In this document: piece after piece, positions 1-10,084 of the stretch
Layout of the letters: each line of letters begins with the position of its first letter
Position numbering within the stretch: the first letter of the stretch is position 1
From: Melioribacter roseus
Lineage (GTDB): Bacteria; Bacteroidota; Ignavibacteria; Ignavibacteriales; Melioribacteraceae
Assembly (NCBI GenBank): GCA_020722085.1
Contig: DYLN01000002.1
Coordinates: forward strand, 1 to 64,000
Reading direction: 5' to 3'
DNA length: 64,000 nt
Program-made: the position numbers and the translations under genes
Notes under the pieces: model-generated
The model's database searches: none
What the model was told of the DNA's origin: nothing
What the model saw: only the letters and a program-made list of their open reading frames with translations

Positions 1-245
1 CATTTCTTAAAAAAGATTACTTTTTAGACAACCTCACAAGTTTCGAATCCTATTGGCATAATCTAGGATAAAATTCGGGCCTGCATGCGAAAAGTTTTCC
101 TAAGTGTGAGAATTATCGATTGGTTGGTAGTTTCAAAGAAAAGAGTTTATCTTACTATTACTGATACTGAATTGAAGGTTAATAGATTGACGGATTATCA
201 AATTGAATTCGCTTAATTCGTAAAATTCGCAAATTCTGAGCAGTT

Positions 246-740
246 CTATATTAGTTTTAGCTTTTTATTTTTCGCCAAAGATTCTTTCTCCATCTTCTTT
301 TTATAATCAATTAATTTTTTGTAAAGATTTTTATCGGAGACAGCTAAAATTTGCACGGCTAATATTGCAGCATTTTTAGCATTGTCAATTGCTACTGTTG
401 CAACAGGCACGCCGGACGGCATTTGGACAATTGATAGAAGCGAATCCAACCCATCGAGCGATTTGCTTTTTACGGGAACGCCGATTACAGGAAGCACTGT
501 ATGCGATGCTGTAAATCCGGGCAGATGTGCTGCTCCTCCAGCTCCGGCAATGATTACTTTTATTCCCCTTTGATGTGCATTTGCAGCATATTCTTTAACA
601 TGATTTGGGGTTCTGTGTGCGGACACAATTTTTACTTCATGGGAAATTCCGAATTCTCTACAAACATCCGCTGCCTGTTTCATTACATTAAAATCGGAAT
701 CACTTCCCATTATGATGCCGACTAACGGCTTGTTCTTCAT
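246..740 (-). CDS. purE: N5-carboxyaminoimidazole ribonucleotide mutase
   Basis: Protein has the PurE signature GIIMGSDSD...SAHRTPN...[11 protein letters not shown]. Confidence 0.95.
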   Translation of the reverse strand: MKNKPLVGIIMGSDSDFNVMKQAADVCREFGISHEVKIVSAHRTPNHVKEYAANAHQRGIKVIIAGAGGAAHLPGFTASHTVLPVIGVPVKSKSLDGLDSLLSIVQMPSGVPVATVAIDNAKNAAILAVQILAVSDKNLYKKLIDYKKKMEKESLAKNKKLKLI

Positions 741-944
741 TTTTGCCTCCTAAATTTGAACCAATTTTTCGATTCTTTTTACTTTGTTCAACAATCCAAC
801 TCTGTTGCTGCTTAGAACTTGCCAAAATTATCCCATAATTTGTTTTGAAAGGCAAGTCGAAAATAAAAGTTATCGATAAAATATCCAATCAATAAATTGA
901 ATGAATGGTTGAACGAATTCATTCACCTATCCTATTTTAATTGT

Positions 945-1592
945 TTATTTTCTATTTATTGAGCCAACTCCGGAAACGTTTGTGCGAACTTTCTCAGGAT
1001 TCCCATAAAAATTAACAGAACCAACACCCGAAACAGATGCTTTTAAGGAATGATTTGCATACACATCAGCACTTGCTGCGCCGCTAACAGAAACTGTAAC
1101 ATTTTCAGCTTTTAATTTTCTGGCGTCAAAATAACCGGCACCGGATAACTCAAGCTTTAGATTTGTTGACGTGCCGTCTAAATCCATTTTTCCCGCTCCA
1201 CTCATCTCTGCATAAAAATTTTCGCCGTTAATCCCTTCGACAGTTATGCTGTTAGCGCCGGATGACTCAATTCCAAAAAGCACCGGAGTTGTTATATAAA
1301 TTTTAACATCTCTTCGTGGCGAAAGATTTTTTCGGGTATCAATGTGAAGTGTTTTGCCTTTAACATAAGTTCTGATATATTTTAGGAGATTTTCTTCAGC
1401 AAATATCTTTAAAGTTGTTTCATCACCAATTGAAACGTAAATAGTGAATCCCCCTCCTACTTTAATTTGGTTAAAGAATTCAATCTCTCTTTTCTCCTCA
1501 ATAACATTTCCATTTCCTCTCACACCCCACATTCTGCAGCCGGTTGCTGTAATTACGGTTAATAAAGTAAATAATAGAACTTTTTTCATCAC
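945..1592 (-). CDS. Head-GIN-domain (DUF2807-like) putative lipoprotein
   Basis: N-terminal signal plus lipobox-like TATGC; repetitive beta-type sequence with G/S-rich repeats (SGAGKMDLDG, LSGAGYFDA, VSGAASADVYA, VSGVGSVNFYG). Confidence 0.75.
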   Translation of the reverse strand: MMKKVLLFTLLTVITATGCRMWGVRGNGNVIEEKREIEFFNQIKVGGGFTIYVSIGDETTLKIFAEENLLKYIRTYVKGKTLHIDTRKNLSPRRDVKIYITTPVLFGIESSGANSITVEGINGENFYAEMSGAGKMDLDGTSTNLKLELSGAGYFDARKLKAENVTVSVSGAASADVYANHSLKASVSGVGSVNFYGNPEKVRTNVSGVGSINRK

Positions 1593-1707
1593 TCCTCCTA
1601 CAAATTTTCATATTTAGACGGAAATAAAAATAAAAAGTTAATCTTAGAGATAATTATAATTTCTTTTAATATTTTAATATAGTTTCATAAAAATTCTGTT
1701 TAGGGCT

Positions 1708-4700
1708 TTGGAAACTAACCAGGAAGAACTGAATATAAAATTAGATGAGGCATATAATCATCTAATGGATGGCAGGTATAGGATGGCGCTGAATCTTGCC
1801 GAAGAAGTTATTCAATATATGCCTCAAAATGACGATGTGGTTATTTGCTATGCATGGGCTTTATTAGAAAACGGTTTTCCTGCTAAGGCTATGGAATTTG
1901 CAAATCTTGCAGTGGATCTCAAATCCAATAATCTTCGTTCACGATTCTTTAGAGCATATCTACTGACCCGTCTCTCTATTTATGAAGGTGCGTTATCCGA
2001 CATTGACAAAACAATCGAAGAACAAAAAAGTTACCTTTCACAGACTTACGTTACCAAAGCACGAGCTTTAGCCGGATTAAAAAAATTTGAAGAAGCTGCA
2101 AAAGCATTAGAGCTTGGAATAATTATAGACAACGGTAAGAATGAACATCTTAACGAGATTAAAGACCTTCTGAGAAAAATAATTAAACTGTTTAAAGCAC
2201 GCGGAAAACTTACAAGCAGTGCTGTTTCAGAATTAATTAAAGATTGTGAAGATGCGATTGAAAAAAAAGAATATTGGTTTTCGCTTCATGTTTCCAGAAA
2301 ACTTTTGGAAGATGCAAAACTTGGCAAAGAAAAATATGAGGTAGCTTTAATTGAACTGGAATCGATGTTCTATTTATTTCAATACAAACCTGCATTTAAA
2401 AAAGCTGAGGCGTTAAAAAATCAACTAAAAAATAATCATCGGTTCAACTTCATTTTCAATCGTCTGCTCTCACTTAGGGCAGAAGAACCAGATTACGAGG
2501 AAACTTTTACTCAGAAGAAATCCGAATCCGGCTTAAAAATGACAGGTTCTGCTGAAAAACAAAAATTTACACAAGAAAAATTTGCAATCGAAAAAGAAAT
2601 ATTCAGGACTGATTCGCTGATATATCCTAATAAAAATGCAGATGTATTTTCTGTAAAAGTCTTCGACGCAGATAAAGAAAAAATTTCTGAAGAGCGGAAA
2701 TACTATTTGCAATTTGAAAATAAAATCAAAAAAATCGGTGTTGAAGTTATTTTCAGTAACCCTTTTTTCGAAAGCGCTGACAAAAATTTCTTGGGTACTG
2801 CTGTCTGGTACCTGAATGATTTTGAGATTTACAGAAATGAATTCAGACTGAACATAAAGAGGGATTGGGAATCTGTAATTTTTGCACAATACTGCGGCGA
2901 TGAAGGAAAAAATATCTGGAAAGTAGGACAGGGTAAAGTCGAAATATATCTTAATAATTTTAAGATATGTGAAAAATATTTTGGCATAAGTCATAATGTA
3001 GTTAGTGAAGAAATTGAAGAGAAACTTGAAAGTGTTAAAGAACAGCCCGACCAAAAGACCGGCGGTAAAGGGTTTTCATATCAACTTCAGAAACCTGTTC
3101 CCGAAAAAACGATCGAGGAATTATTAGCTGAACTTGATAAATTCGTGGGATTGACTAATATCAAACGCGCCGTTCGGGATATGATAAGTTTGCTTGAGTT
3201 CCAAAAAGAAAGAAAAAAACACGGCTTAAAATCCGATGAAAGAATTATTGTCAATGCTGTCTTCACCGGCAATCCCGGTACCGGCAAAACAAGTGTAGCT
3301 CGTTTGATCGGACAAATCTTATTTACGATGGGAATTCTTCCCAAAGGTCATGTTGTTGAAGTAGACCGCTCGGCACTTGTAGGCCAGTATATCGGAGAAA
3401 CAGCGCAAAAAACAGAAAAAGTAATTAATGATGCAATGGGCGGCGTTTTGTTTATTGACGAAGCTTACACCCTTTTTAAAAAAGAAAGCAGTTCACAGGA
3501 TTTCGGGCAGGAAACAATTGATATCCTTCTTAAAAGAATGGAAGACCATAAAGGAGAATTCGCAGTAATAGTTGCTGGTTACCCAGAAGAAATGAGTAGT
3601 TTTTTAAGCTCTAATCCAGGGTTGAAGTCACGGTTCAATTATAATTTCCACTTTGAAGATTTCACACCGGAAGAATTAGTAGTAATTTTTCAGAATCTTC
3701 TAGCTCAAGAAGAATATAAAATTACAGAAGAGGCTAAAAAAGAAATAGAAAAAGAATTTATTTTGTTGTACCGCAACAGAGATAAATCTTTTGGTAACGC
3801 ACGGCTCACCCGGAAACTTCTTGAAGAATGTAAAATTAATCTAAGCAAAAGATGTTTAGCCCTTAACCCCGAAGAAAGAACTAAAGAAATATTAACAACA
3901 TTGACAATCGACGATATTAAAAACAGTCTGAGAAAAGAAAAAGCCAAAGAAGTGAAACTTCCGATAAATGAAGAAGCGCTTCAGGAAGCACTTACCGAAT
4001 TGCAAAGTATGGTAGGTCTGGAATCGGTTAAGAAAGAAATTATGGAGATAGTGAAGCTCGTTCGTTTTTATTTGGATGAAGGTGAAAATGTGAAAGAAAA
4101 GTTCAGCTCTCATATTTTATTTCTTGGAAATCCGGGAACCGGTAAAACTACAGTCGCAAGAATTTTCAGCCGGATTTATTCCGCTTTGGGAATTTTAAGC
4201 AAAGGTCATCTTGTTGAAACAGATCGACAGGGTTTGGTAGCCGGTTATGTTGGACAGACATCTGAAAAAACTTCTGCTTTAATCGATAAAGCAATCGGAG
4301 GAACATTATTCATTGACGAAGCATATTCATTAACTGTAAAAGGAACTTCCGAAAGCGATTTCGGCAAAGAAGCCATAGATATACTTCTAAAAAGAATGGA
4401 AGACGACAGAGGCAAATTTCTCGTTATTGCTGCCGGCTATACCGATGAAATGCAAGATTTCGTCAACAGCAACCCGGGCATAAAATCCCGCTTTCATAAG
4501 TCTTTTGTTTTTGAAGATTATAATCCTAATGAACTAATGGAAATTGTTGAGCGTTCTCTAAAAAAAGAAAAGAAAAATATAACGGCTGAAGCCAGGAACG
4601 AATTGCTGCGGTATTTCGTTGAAATCTATAGAACAAGGGACAAAAAATTCGGTAATGCAAGAATTGTGAGAAATATTTTGGAAACCGTCAAAAACAAAAT

Positions 4701-5646
4701 GATTTTAAGAATTGCCGAGCTGCCAAAAGCAATGAGAACTGATGAAGTAATTTCTACAATTACTTTTGAAGATATTAAAGAAGTCGTTAGTACAAAAGAG
4801 CAAGCTAAAGAATATGAAGTAAAAGGAGACCCGCTTAAACTTCAGGAATATATTTACGAATTGAACCGTCTTACCGGTCTTGAAAATGTAAAACAAGGTG
4901 TTTACAAATTAATGAGCGGTCTTAAAGTAGCACAGCTTCGTAAAGAGCGTGGACTTCAGGTGATTGAGAAAAATCTTAATTGCGTTTTCATGGGAAACCC
5001 GGGAACCGGCAAAACAACTATTGCCAGACTGATGAGTAAAATTTTTAAAGAATTAGGTTTACTCGAAAAAGGACACCTTATTGAAGTCGACAGATCAAAT
5101 TTAGTGGCAGGTTACCAAGGACAAACTGCTATCAAAACAGATCAGGTAATTAAGCAAGCACTCGGCGGAACATTATTTATTGACGAAGCTTATACACTTG
5201 CACGAGGATCAAACGACTTTGGACTTGAGGCAATTGATACACTCTTAAAAAGAATTGAAGATTACAACGGTCAATTAGCAGTTATACTCGCAGGCTATAC
5301 CGACGAAATGAAGTTATTTATCGAATCGAATCCCGGGCTACAGTCACGGTTCCCCAATCTCTTTGTATTTGAAGATTACGACCCGCGCCAGCTTCTCGGC
5401 ATTACTGTTGATATTGCTGAAAACAGCGGCTATCGATTAGATGAAGGAGCATTGCAGTCATTCCTTGATGTTTTCTCTGAAATTTACTCTCAGCGTGACC
5501 GTTCGTTTGGCAACGCGAGAACAGCAAAAAATTTACTCTACAAAGCTATAAGCAACCAGGAAGAAAGGATATCTAAATTAAAAGAATACAGCAACGAAGA
5601 TTTGATGACAATTACACTCGACGATGTTCAATCGATTGTTTTATAA
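1708..5646 (+). CDS. TPR-repeat protein with three tandem CbbX/SpoVK-type AAA+ ATPase modules
   Basis: TTG start; N-terminal TPR-like repeats; three Walker A (GNPGTGKTS, GNPGTGKTT, GNPGTGKTT) and three Walker B (LFIDEAYTL, LFIDEAYSL, LFIDEAYTL) motifs. Confidence 0.9.
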   Translation: METNQEELNIKLDEAYNHLMDGRYRMALNLAEEVIQYMPQNDDVVICYAWALLENGFPAKAMEFANLAVDLKSNNLRSRFFRAYLLTRLSIYEGALSDIDKTIEEQKSYLSQTYVTKARALAGLKKFEEAAKALELGIIIDNGKNEHLNEIKDLLRKIIKLFKARGKLTSSAVSELIKDCEDAIEKKEYWFSLHVSRKLLEDAKLGKEKYEVALIELESMFYLFQYKPAFKKAEALKNQLKNNHRFNFIFNRLLSLRAEEPDYEETFTQKKSESGLKMTGSAEKQKFTQEKFAIEKEIFRTDSLIYPNKNADVFSVKVFDADKEKISEERKYYLQFENKIKKIGVEVIFSNPFFESADKNFLGTAVWYLNDFEIYRNEFRLNIKRDWESVIFAQYCGDEGKNIWKVGQGKVEIYLNNFKICEKYFGISHNVVSEEIEEKLESVKEQPDQKTGGKGFSYQLQKPVPEKTIEELLAELDKFVGLTNIKRAVRDMISLLEFQKERKKHGLKSDERIIVNAVFTGNPGTGKTSVARLIGQILFTMGILPKGHVVEVDRSALVGQYIGETAQKTEKVINDAMGGVLFIDEAYTLFKKESSSQDFGQETIDILLKRMEDHKGEFAVIVAGYPEEMSSFLSSNPGLKSRFNYNFHFEDFTPEELVVIFQNLLAQEEYKITEEAKKEIEKEFILLYRNRDKSFGNARLTRKLLEECKINLSKRCLALNPEERTKEILTTLTIDDIKNSLRKEKAKEVKLPINEEALQEALTELQSMVGLESVKKEIMEIVKLVRFYLDEGENVKEKFSSHILFLGNPGTGKTTVARIFSRIYSALGILSKGHLVETDRQGLVAGYVGQTSEKTSALIDKAIGGTLFIDEAYSLTVKGTSESDFGKEAIDILLKRMEDDRGKFLVIAAGYTDEMQDFVNSNPGIKSRFHKSFVFEDYNPNELMEIVERSLKKEKKNITAEARNELLRYFVEIYRTRDKKFGNARIVRNILETVKNKMILRIAELPKAMRTDEVISTITFEDIKEVVSTKEQAKEYEVKGDPLKLQEYIYELNRLTGLENVKQGVYKLMSGLKVAQLRKERGLQVIEKNLNCVFMGNPGTGKTTIARLMSKIFKELGLLEKGHLIEVDRSNLVAGYQGQTAIKTDQVIKQALGGTLFIDEAYTLARGSNDFGLEAIDTLLKRIEDYNGQLAVILAGYTDEMKLFIESNPGLQSRFPNLFVFEDYDPRQLLGITVDIAENSGYRLDEGALQSFLDVFSEIYSQRDRSFGNARTAKNLLYKAISNQEERISKLKEYSNEDLMTITLDDVQSIVL

Positions 5647-5665
5647 AACCTCTCATTAAATTATT

Positions 5666-6388
5666 ATGCTTGAATTTGTAAATCTCACCAAAAAATTTGG
5701 AGATTTTGCTGCCGTTGAACAATTAAATATGAAGATTAACAAAGGCGATCTTTATGGTTTTTTAGGACCTAACGGCGCGGGAAAAACAACAACTATTAAA
5801 ATGATCGCTGGACTTCTTTCTCCCACTTCCGGATCAATTTTTTTGGATTCTAAAAATCTTTGGGAAAACCTCATTGAATCCAAAACTAAGATCGGATACA
5901 TACCAGACCAGCCTTATTTATATGACAAACTTACCGGAAAGGAATATCTTTACTTTTGCGGCGGCTTGTATAATATTGATAAAAAAAGACTATCAAAAAA
6001 AATTGACGAAGTTACAGCCTTACTCAATATAGGTGATTGGCTTAATAAAAGAACAGAAGAATACTCTCAGGGCATGCGTCAAAGAATAGTAATTGCCTCT
6101 TCCCTTCTCCATGAACCTGAAATAATAATTGTTGATGAACCAATGATCGGTCTCGATCCTCAGAGTGCTTTTTTGGTGAAAAAAATTTTTAAGGAATATG
6201 CCAAAAACGGAATAACTATTTTTATGTCCACTCACAGCCTTAATGTTGTCGAGGAAATTTGCAGTCACGTAGGAATAATAAATAACGGACACTTAATATT
6301 TAACGATACGATCGAATCATTAGTACAATTGAAGTCGAGGAAAAACAATAATCTTGAAGAATTGTTTATTCAATTAACAAATGAATAG
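5666..6388 (+). CDS. ABC transporter ATP-binding protein
   Basis: Walker A GPNGAGKTTT, signature YSQGMRQR, Walker B IIIVDEP. Confidence 0.93.
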   Translation: MLEFVNLTKKFGDFAAVEQLNMKINKGDLYGFLGPNGAGKTTTIKMIAGLLSPTSGSIFLDSKNLWENLIESKTKIGYIPDQPYLYDKLTGKEYLYFCGGLYNIDKKRLSKKIDEVTALLNIGDWLNKRTEEYSQGMRQRIVIASSLLHEPEIIIVDEPMIGLDPQSAFLVKKIFKEYAKNGITIFMSTHSLNVVEEICSHVGIINNGHLIFNDTIESLVQLKSRKNNNLEELFIQLTNE

Positions 6389-6411
6389 GACTGCGGCCGG
6401 GCAGTTATGCA

Positions 6412-8109
6412 ATGAAACAAATTTTCCACATACTAAAATATAAATTCATTGCCTACGTAAAATTTGAAAACCGTTTTCAGCTTTACGGATTAACCAACGT
6501 CATCAAAGACATAAGCAGTTTTTTGGTTTACGCAGGATTCGGAATTGGAAGCTTCTTTTTTACAAAAAGCATTATAAAATTTTTACTTGTTGATATTAAA
6601 GTCGGACTCTTTTTGCTGCACCAATTTATAGCCATGGTGCTTTTCATATTTTTCGTTGCTGTTAACATTGGTAACATTATTGTAGCCCACTCCACTCTGT
6701 TTAAGTCAAGTGATGTGACTTTTTTAATGGCAAAGCCGGTAAAGCCTTCGCAAATATTTTTAATAAAATTTCTGGATAATTTCTTTTACAGTTCTTCCAC
6801 TCTATTCATTGTTATTATTTCGGTTCTTGCAGGCTATGCATCGTATTTTCACATTGCAACGGGTTTATTTCTTGTGCTTATAATATTCAACTTTTTGCCT
6901 TTTATTTTAACTGCCGGTACATTAGGTGTTTTAATACTTCTTCTGATTGTTCGATTATCCGCAAAGTTCGGAGTTAAAAAAGTAATTTATTTTTTAGTTT
7001 TTCTTTATCTCGCTTTGCTGCTGATGTTTTTTAATCTTAATTCACCGGTAAAATTAGTTAATTCGGTAATGCATTTTTATCCGTTTATTGATAAAGATAA
7101 ATTTTTAGTTAATCTGCTCCCGTCGTTTACAAGTTATCTGCCAAGTCAATGGCTTTCTGAGGCAGCTTATTTTATTTCTACAGGGAAATTTTCTGAATCT
7201 ATTCCGTTTATTATCTACCAAATTTCTTTAAGTGCCGGTTTATTTTTATTTACTTATTTTATCGGGAAACGCTGGTACTTTTATACATGGCTTCTTAACA
7301 TAAGTCTCTCCAATCGGCGTAGAATAAAGAAAAATCAGACCGGCATTATTTCTTTTCAAAAACAAAGCATACTTAAACCGCAGGTCGAAGCACTGTTAAA
7401 AAGAGATTTCTTGCTTTTCTTTCGCGAGCCGGTTCAGGTCATACATTTGCTGGTACTTTTAGTTCTCATTTCCATTTTTATTTCTAGTGTGAGCGAAATA
7501 AAATTTATAGGTCAGGGCAATTTTTATCTCCAAACTTCCATTTATCTTTCTTTTTTTCTTTTTAACATGCTTTTAATATCTACGCTTTCATTAAGGTTTG
7601 TTTTCCCTTCGCTAAGTCTGGAAGGAATGAGCTACTGGAAAATCAAATCATCGCCGGTCGGTGAGGTTTCATTATTTCTGCTAAAAATGATACCGCCGTT
7701 GATAGTATTAATGATAATTTCAAGCTCGCTTGGAATAATAACTAATCTCAGTTTCGGCTTTGAGTTTGGATTAATAAATGTTGTAATAACATTTATCTCT
7801 TCCATAGCAATCTTCGCTATAAATTTTGGAATGGGAGGTATTTTTGTAAATCATAAAGAAAAAAGTGCAATTCGAATTGCTTCTTCACAAGGAGCGTCAA
7901 TAACTTTTCTTTTTAATATTTTTTATATGCTGTTTATAATAATATTTCTTTTCGATCCTGTGAGCAGTTATTTCTTTTCTCTGACAGTAAATAAGCCGTT
8001 TAATGTTCACATATTTTACGTACCGTTAATAATTATTATTACAATGTCTTTGCTGATAATCTATGTGTTTTCAAAATTTGGTTATTACGCATTGAGTAAG
8101 GATTTTTAA
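6412..8109 (+). CDS. ABC exporter-type membrane permease
   Basis: Many hydrophobic TM segments; directly downstream of the ABC ATPase. Confidence 0.75.
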   Translation: MKQIFHILKYKFIAYVKFENRFQLYGLTNVIKDISSFLVYAGFGIGSFFFTKSIIKFLLVDIKVGLFLLHQFIAMVLFIFFVAVNIGNIIVAHSTLFKSSDVTFLMAKPVKPSQIFLIKFLDNFFYSSSTLFIVIISVLAGYASYFHIATGLFLVLIIFNFLPFILTAGTLGVLILLLIVRLSAKFGVKKVIYFLVFLYLALLLMFFNLNSPVKLVNSVMHFYPFIDKDKFLVNLLPSFTSYLPSQWLSEAAYFISTGKFSESIPFIIYQISLSAGLFLFTYFIGKRWYFYTWLLNISLSNRRRIKKNQTGIISFQKQSILKPQVEALLKRDFLLFFREPVQVIHLLVLLVLISIFISSVSEIKFIGQGNFYLQTSIYLSFFLFNMLLISTLSLRFVFPSLSLEGMSYWKIKSSPVGEVSLFLLKMIPPLIVLMIISSSLGIITNLSFGFEFGLINVVITFISSIAIFAINFGMGGIFVNHKEKSAIRIASSQGASITFLFNIFYMLFIIIFLFDPVSSYFFSLTVNKPFNVHIFYVPLIIIITMSLLIIYVFSKFGYYALSKDF

Positions 8110-8657
8110 ATCATCTCACTTAACAATTCCGGTCTTGGCTGCGGAATTACAATTTTATTTACGAGTAATCCGCGGTCGGCAATTACTTTAGCTCCTGCTT
8201 CCACTGCACTTGTAACAGCGGCAACCTCACCTGTTAACGTACAAAACGCCTTACCGCCAAGTGCCATCGCTAACCGGATTTCTATAATTTTTACATTAGC
8301 TGCTTTTATAGCTGCATCCGCTCCTTCAATTAATGAGGCTACTGAAAACGACTCTATTATTCCAAGTGCTTCGAGTAGATTTATGTTAGAGTGTCCCGAC
8401 AAAGCAGGAAAAATGTCTTTATGGACATTCGGAATTACAAATGTATCGATTACAGCAAAATCGATTTGACTTACAGCGTTGTCTACTGCAGACTGAACTT
8501 CAGCAACTTCTCCGCCTATCAAAACCATATATTTGCCGGAACAAATTGTGCGGGAAAGAATAAGTTCCACCTGTGAAGTTTTGAGCATTATATCGCATGC
8601 ATGCATTCCTGCCGCAATACTTGTCAGTTCTATTAAGCCGAGTGAATTCATCCCCAT
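8106..8657 (-). CDS. Tandem-BMC-domain microcompartment shell protein, PduT-like
   Basis: Two BMC-type repeats (SLGLIELTSIAAGMHACDIML...; ALGIIESFSVASLIEGADAAIKAANV...) and a cysteine in TICSGKYMVLIGGEV, matching the PduT region that holds the Fe-S pore ligand. Confidence 0.88.
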   Translation of the reverse strand: MGMNSLGLIELTSIAAGMHACDIMLKTSQVELILSRTICSGKYMVLIGGEVAEVQSAVDNAVSQIDFAVIDTFVIPNVHKDIFPALSGHSNINLLEALGIIESFSVASLIEGADAAIKAANVKIIEIRLAMALGGKAFCTLTGEVAAVTSAVEAGAKVIADRGLLVNKIVIPQPRPELLSEMI

Positions 8658-8762
8658 TTTTATACCTCTTTTTTAACTTTTTGAAAAATACTCTGTTTAA
8701 CTACTAAAGGGCAAGCTATGCAAAGCTTTTCATTTGCATTTCTTTGCGATCCATAGCGGTTA

Positions 8763-10082
8763 TTATCTGTTCCGTACAATTTCTATAAACTCGTCATTAA
8801 CTTTTGTGACTTTTCCTGAAATTGAAGCATGAATTTTTGCTCCGAGTTTTCCTTCTTCGACATCTGCAATTAAATCACCTTCTTTCACAAAGTCTCCAAT
8901 TTTAACAACAGGCTTGCTCGGGGTGCCTGCGTGTTGTTTCGTCAAAATTTTTACTTGCTGCGGCTCAGGTCTTTCTTTTCTGAAGGGAGTATGTACATCA
9001 TATTTCAGAATGTCAAGTTTTTTCATAAGCATTTTTAACGGAACCCTCCTCCCCTCTTTCATAGGATGGACTTTAACGGGTTTTGGCTGCTCATATTTTA
9101 TTCCTGCTTTACGCATGTAATCTTTTCCCTGGTTGCATGCTTCTCGTGGATACAAATCTTCAGGGCAGGCATAGAGCGAACATAAACCGCATGAACAGCA
9201 AAGATCGGCATATTGATTCCATAATGCCTCGCCCGATGTTGTAAACACAAGGGAACGCATCACTTTATGAGGTTGTACATCGTATCCAAGCAAATAACGG
9301 GGACAAAATTCTGTACAGTAGCTGCATTGATCGCAAGCCGATTTTCCAATTCTGTTCATATCGTGAACAGGTCTTTGCATTCTTCTAATTAAATAGTGAT
9401 CGGCTGGCAAAATAATTATTCCCGCAGTAGTTTTTGTTACAACCTCTGTTAAATCAAAAGTTAATTTACCCATTAGTATACCGCTGACAAATATTCCGAA
9501 TTCACTTACACTTGCACCTCCGGCAAATTCGAGTACTTCTTTCAGAGAGGTTCCTACAGGCACGAAAAATGTAGAAGGATTTTTGACTGCCCCCGCTACG
9601 CAAACAAATTTTTCTGTTACCGGGATTCCATTTTCTGCTTTTGCAATGTTATAAAAAGTTTCCACATTGTTTACAACACAGCCAACATCGAGCGGGAGTC
9701 CATGAGGTGGAATCAATCTTTTTGTTGCGGCATAAACCAATTCATATTCGTCGCCAGATGGATAAAAATCACCTAACAAAGTAGATTGAATTTTTCCGTT
9801 GTTGTAATTTTTTTCAACGGCTTCGATTGCATCTGTATTCTTTGCTTTAATGCCAAAGAAGGCTTTTTTTGCGGAAACTTTTTTAAGCATCAATTCGATT
9901 CCGCGAATAATTTCGGGTGCAAAGTGAACCATTATTTCAAAATCTTTGTGGATGAGCGGTTCGCATTCGGCTCCGTTCACACAAACGTATTCAACTTTGG
10001 ATTTTGCTTTTATGTGAGTTGGAAATCCTGCTCCGCCAGCACCAACGACACCGGCATTAAAAATTTTCTCATCAAGTTCCAT
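8763..10082 (-). CDS. PduS/RnfC-like Fe-S electron-transfer protein
   Basis: VVGAGGAGFPTHIK...VNGAECEPL (RnfC/PduS core), SLBB-like region, two 4Fe-4S motifs (CDQCSYCTEFCP; CCSCGLCSLYACP), C-terminal biotinyl-like barrel. Confidence 0.88.
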   Translation of the reverse strand: MELDEKIFNAGVVGAGGAGFPTHIKAKSKVEYVCVNGAECEPLIHKDFEIMVHFAPEIIRGIELMLKKVSAKKAFFGIKAKNTDAIEAVEKNYNNGKIQSTLLGDFYPSGDEYELVYAATKRLIPPHGLPLDVGCVVNNVETFYNIAKAENGIPVTEKFVCVAGAVKNPSTFFVPVGTSLKEVLEFAGGASVSEFGIFVSGILMGKLTFDLTEVVTKTTAGIIILPADHYLIRRMQRPVHDMNRIGKSACDQCSYCTEFCPRYLLGYDVQPHKVMRSLVFTTSGEALWNQYADLCCSCGLCSLYACPEDLYPREACNQGKDYMRKAGIKYEQPKPVKVHPMKEGRRVPLKMLMKKLDILKYDVHTPFRKERPEPQQVKILTKQHAGTPSKPVVKIGDFVKEGDLIADVEEGKLGAKIHASISGKVTKVNDEFIEIVRNR

Positions 10083-10084
10083 TT

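Noticed and set aside
1-245. Non-coding window edge with repeated AATTCG words (around 206-236)
   Set aside because: Too short and degenerate to call a repeat element; no ORF, tRNA-like fold or clear signal seen.
898-925. Hairpin TGAATGAAT-10 nt-ATTCATTCA downstream of the DUF2807 gene
   Set aside because: AT-rich stem with no T-tract on the minus strand; not convincing as a terminator.
2533-3054. 173-aa minus-strand ORF inside the triple-AAA gene
   Set aside because: Antisense to a clear coding frame, Phe-rich composition typical of the complement of Lys/Glu-rich sequence; same reasoning applies to most other ORFs fully inside recognised genes.
8106-10082. Full bacterial microcompartment operon
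   Set aside because: Only the PduT-like and PduS-like genes are present; no other shell or cargo genes were found in the 64 kb.
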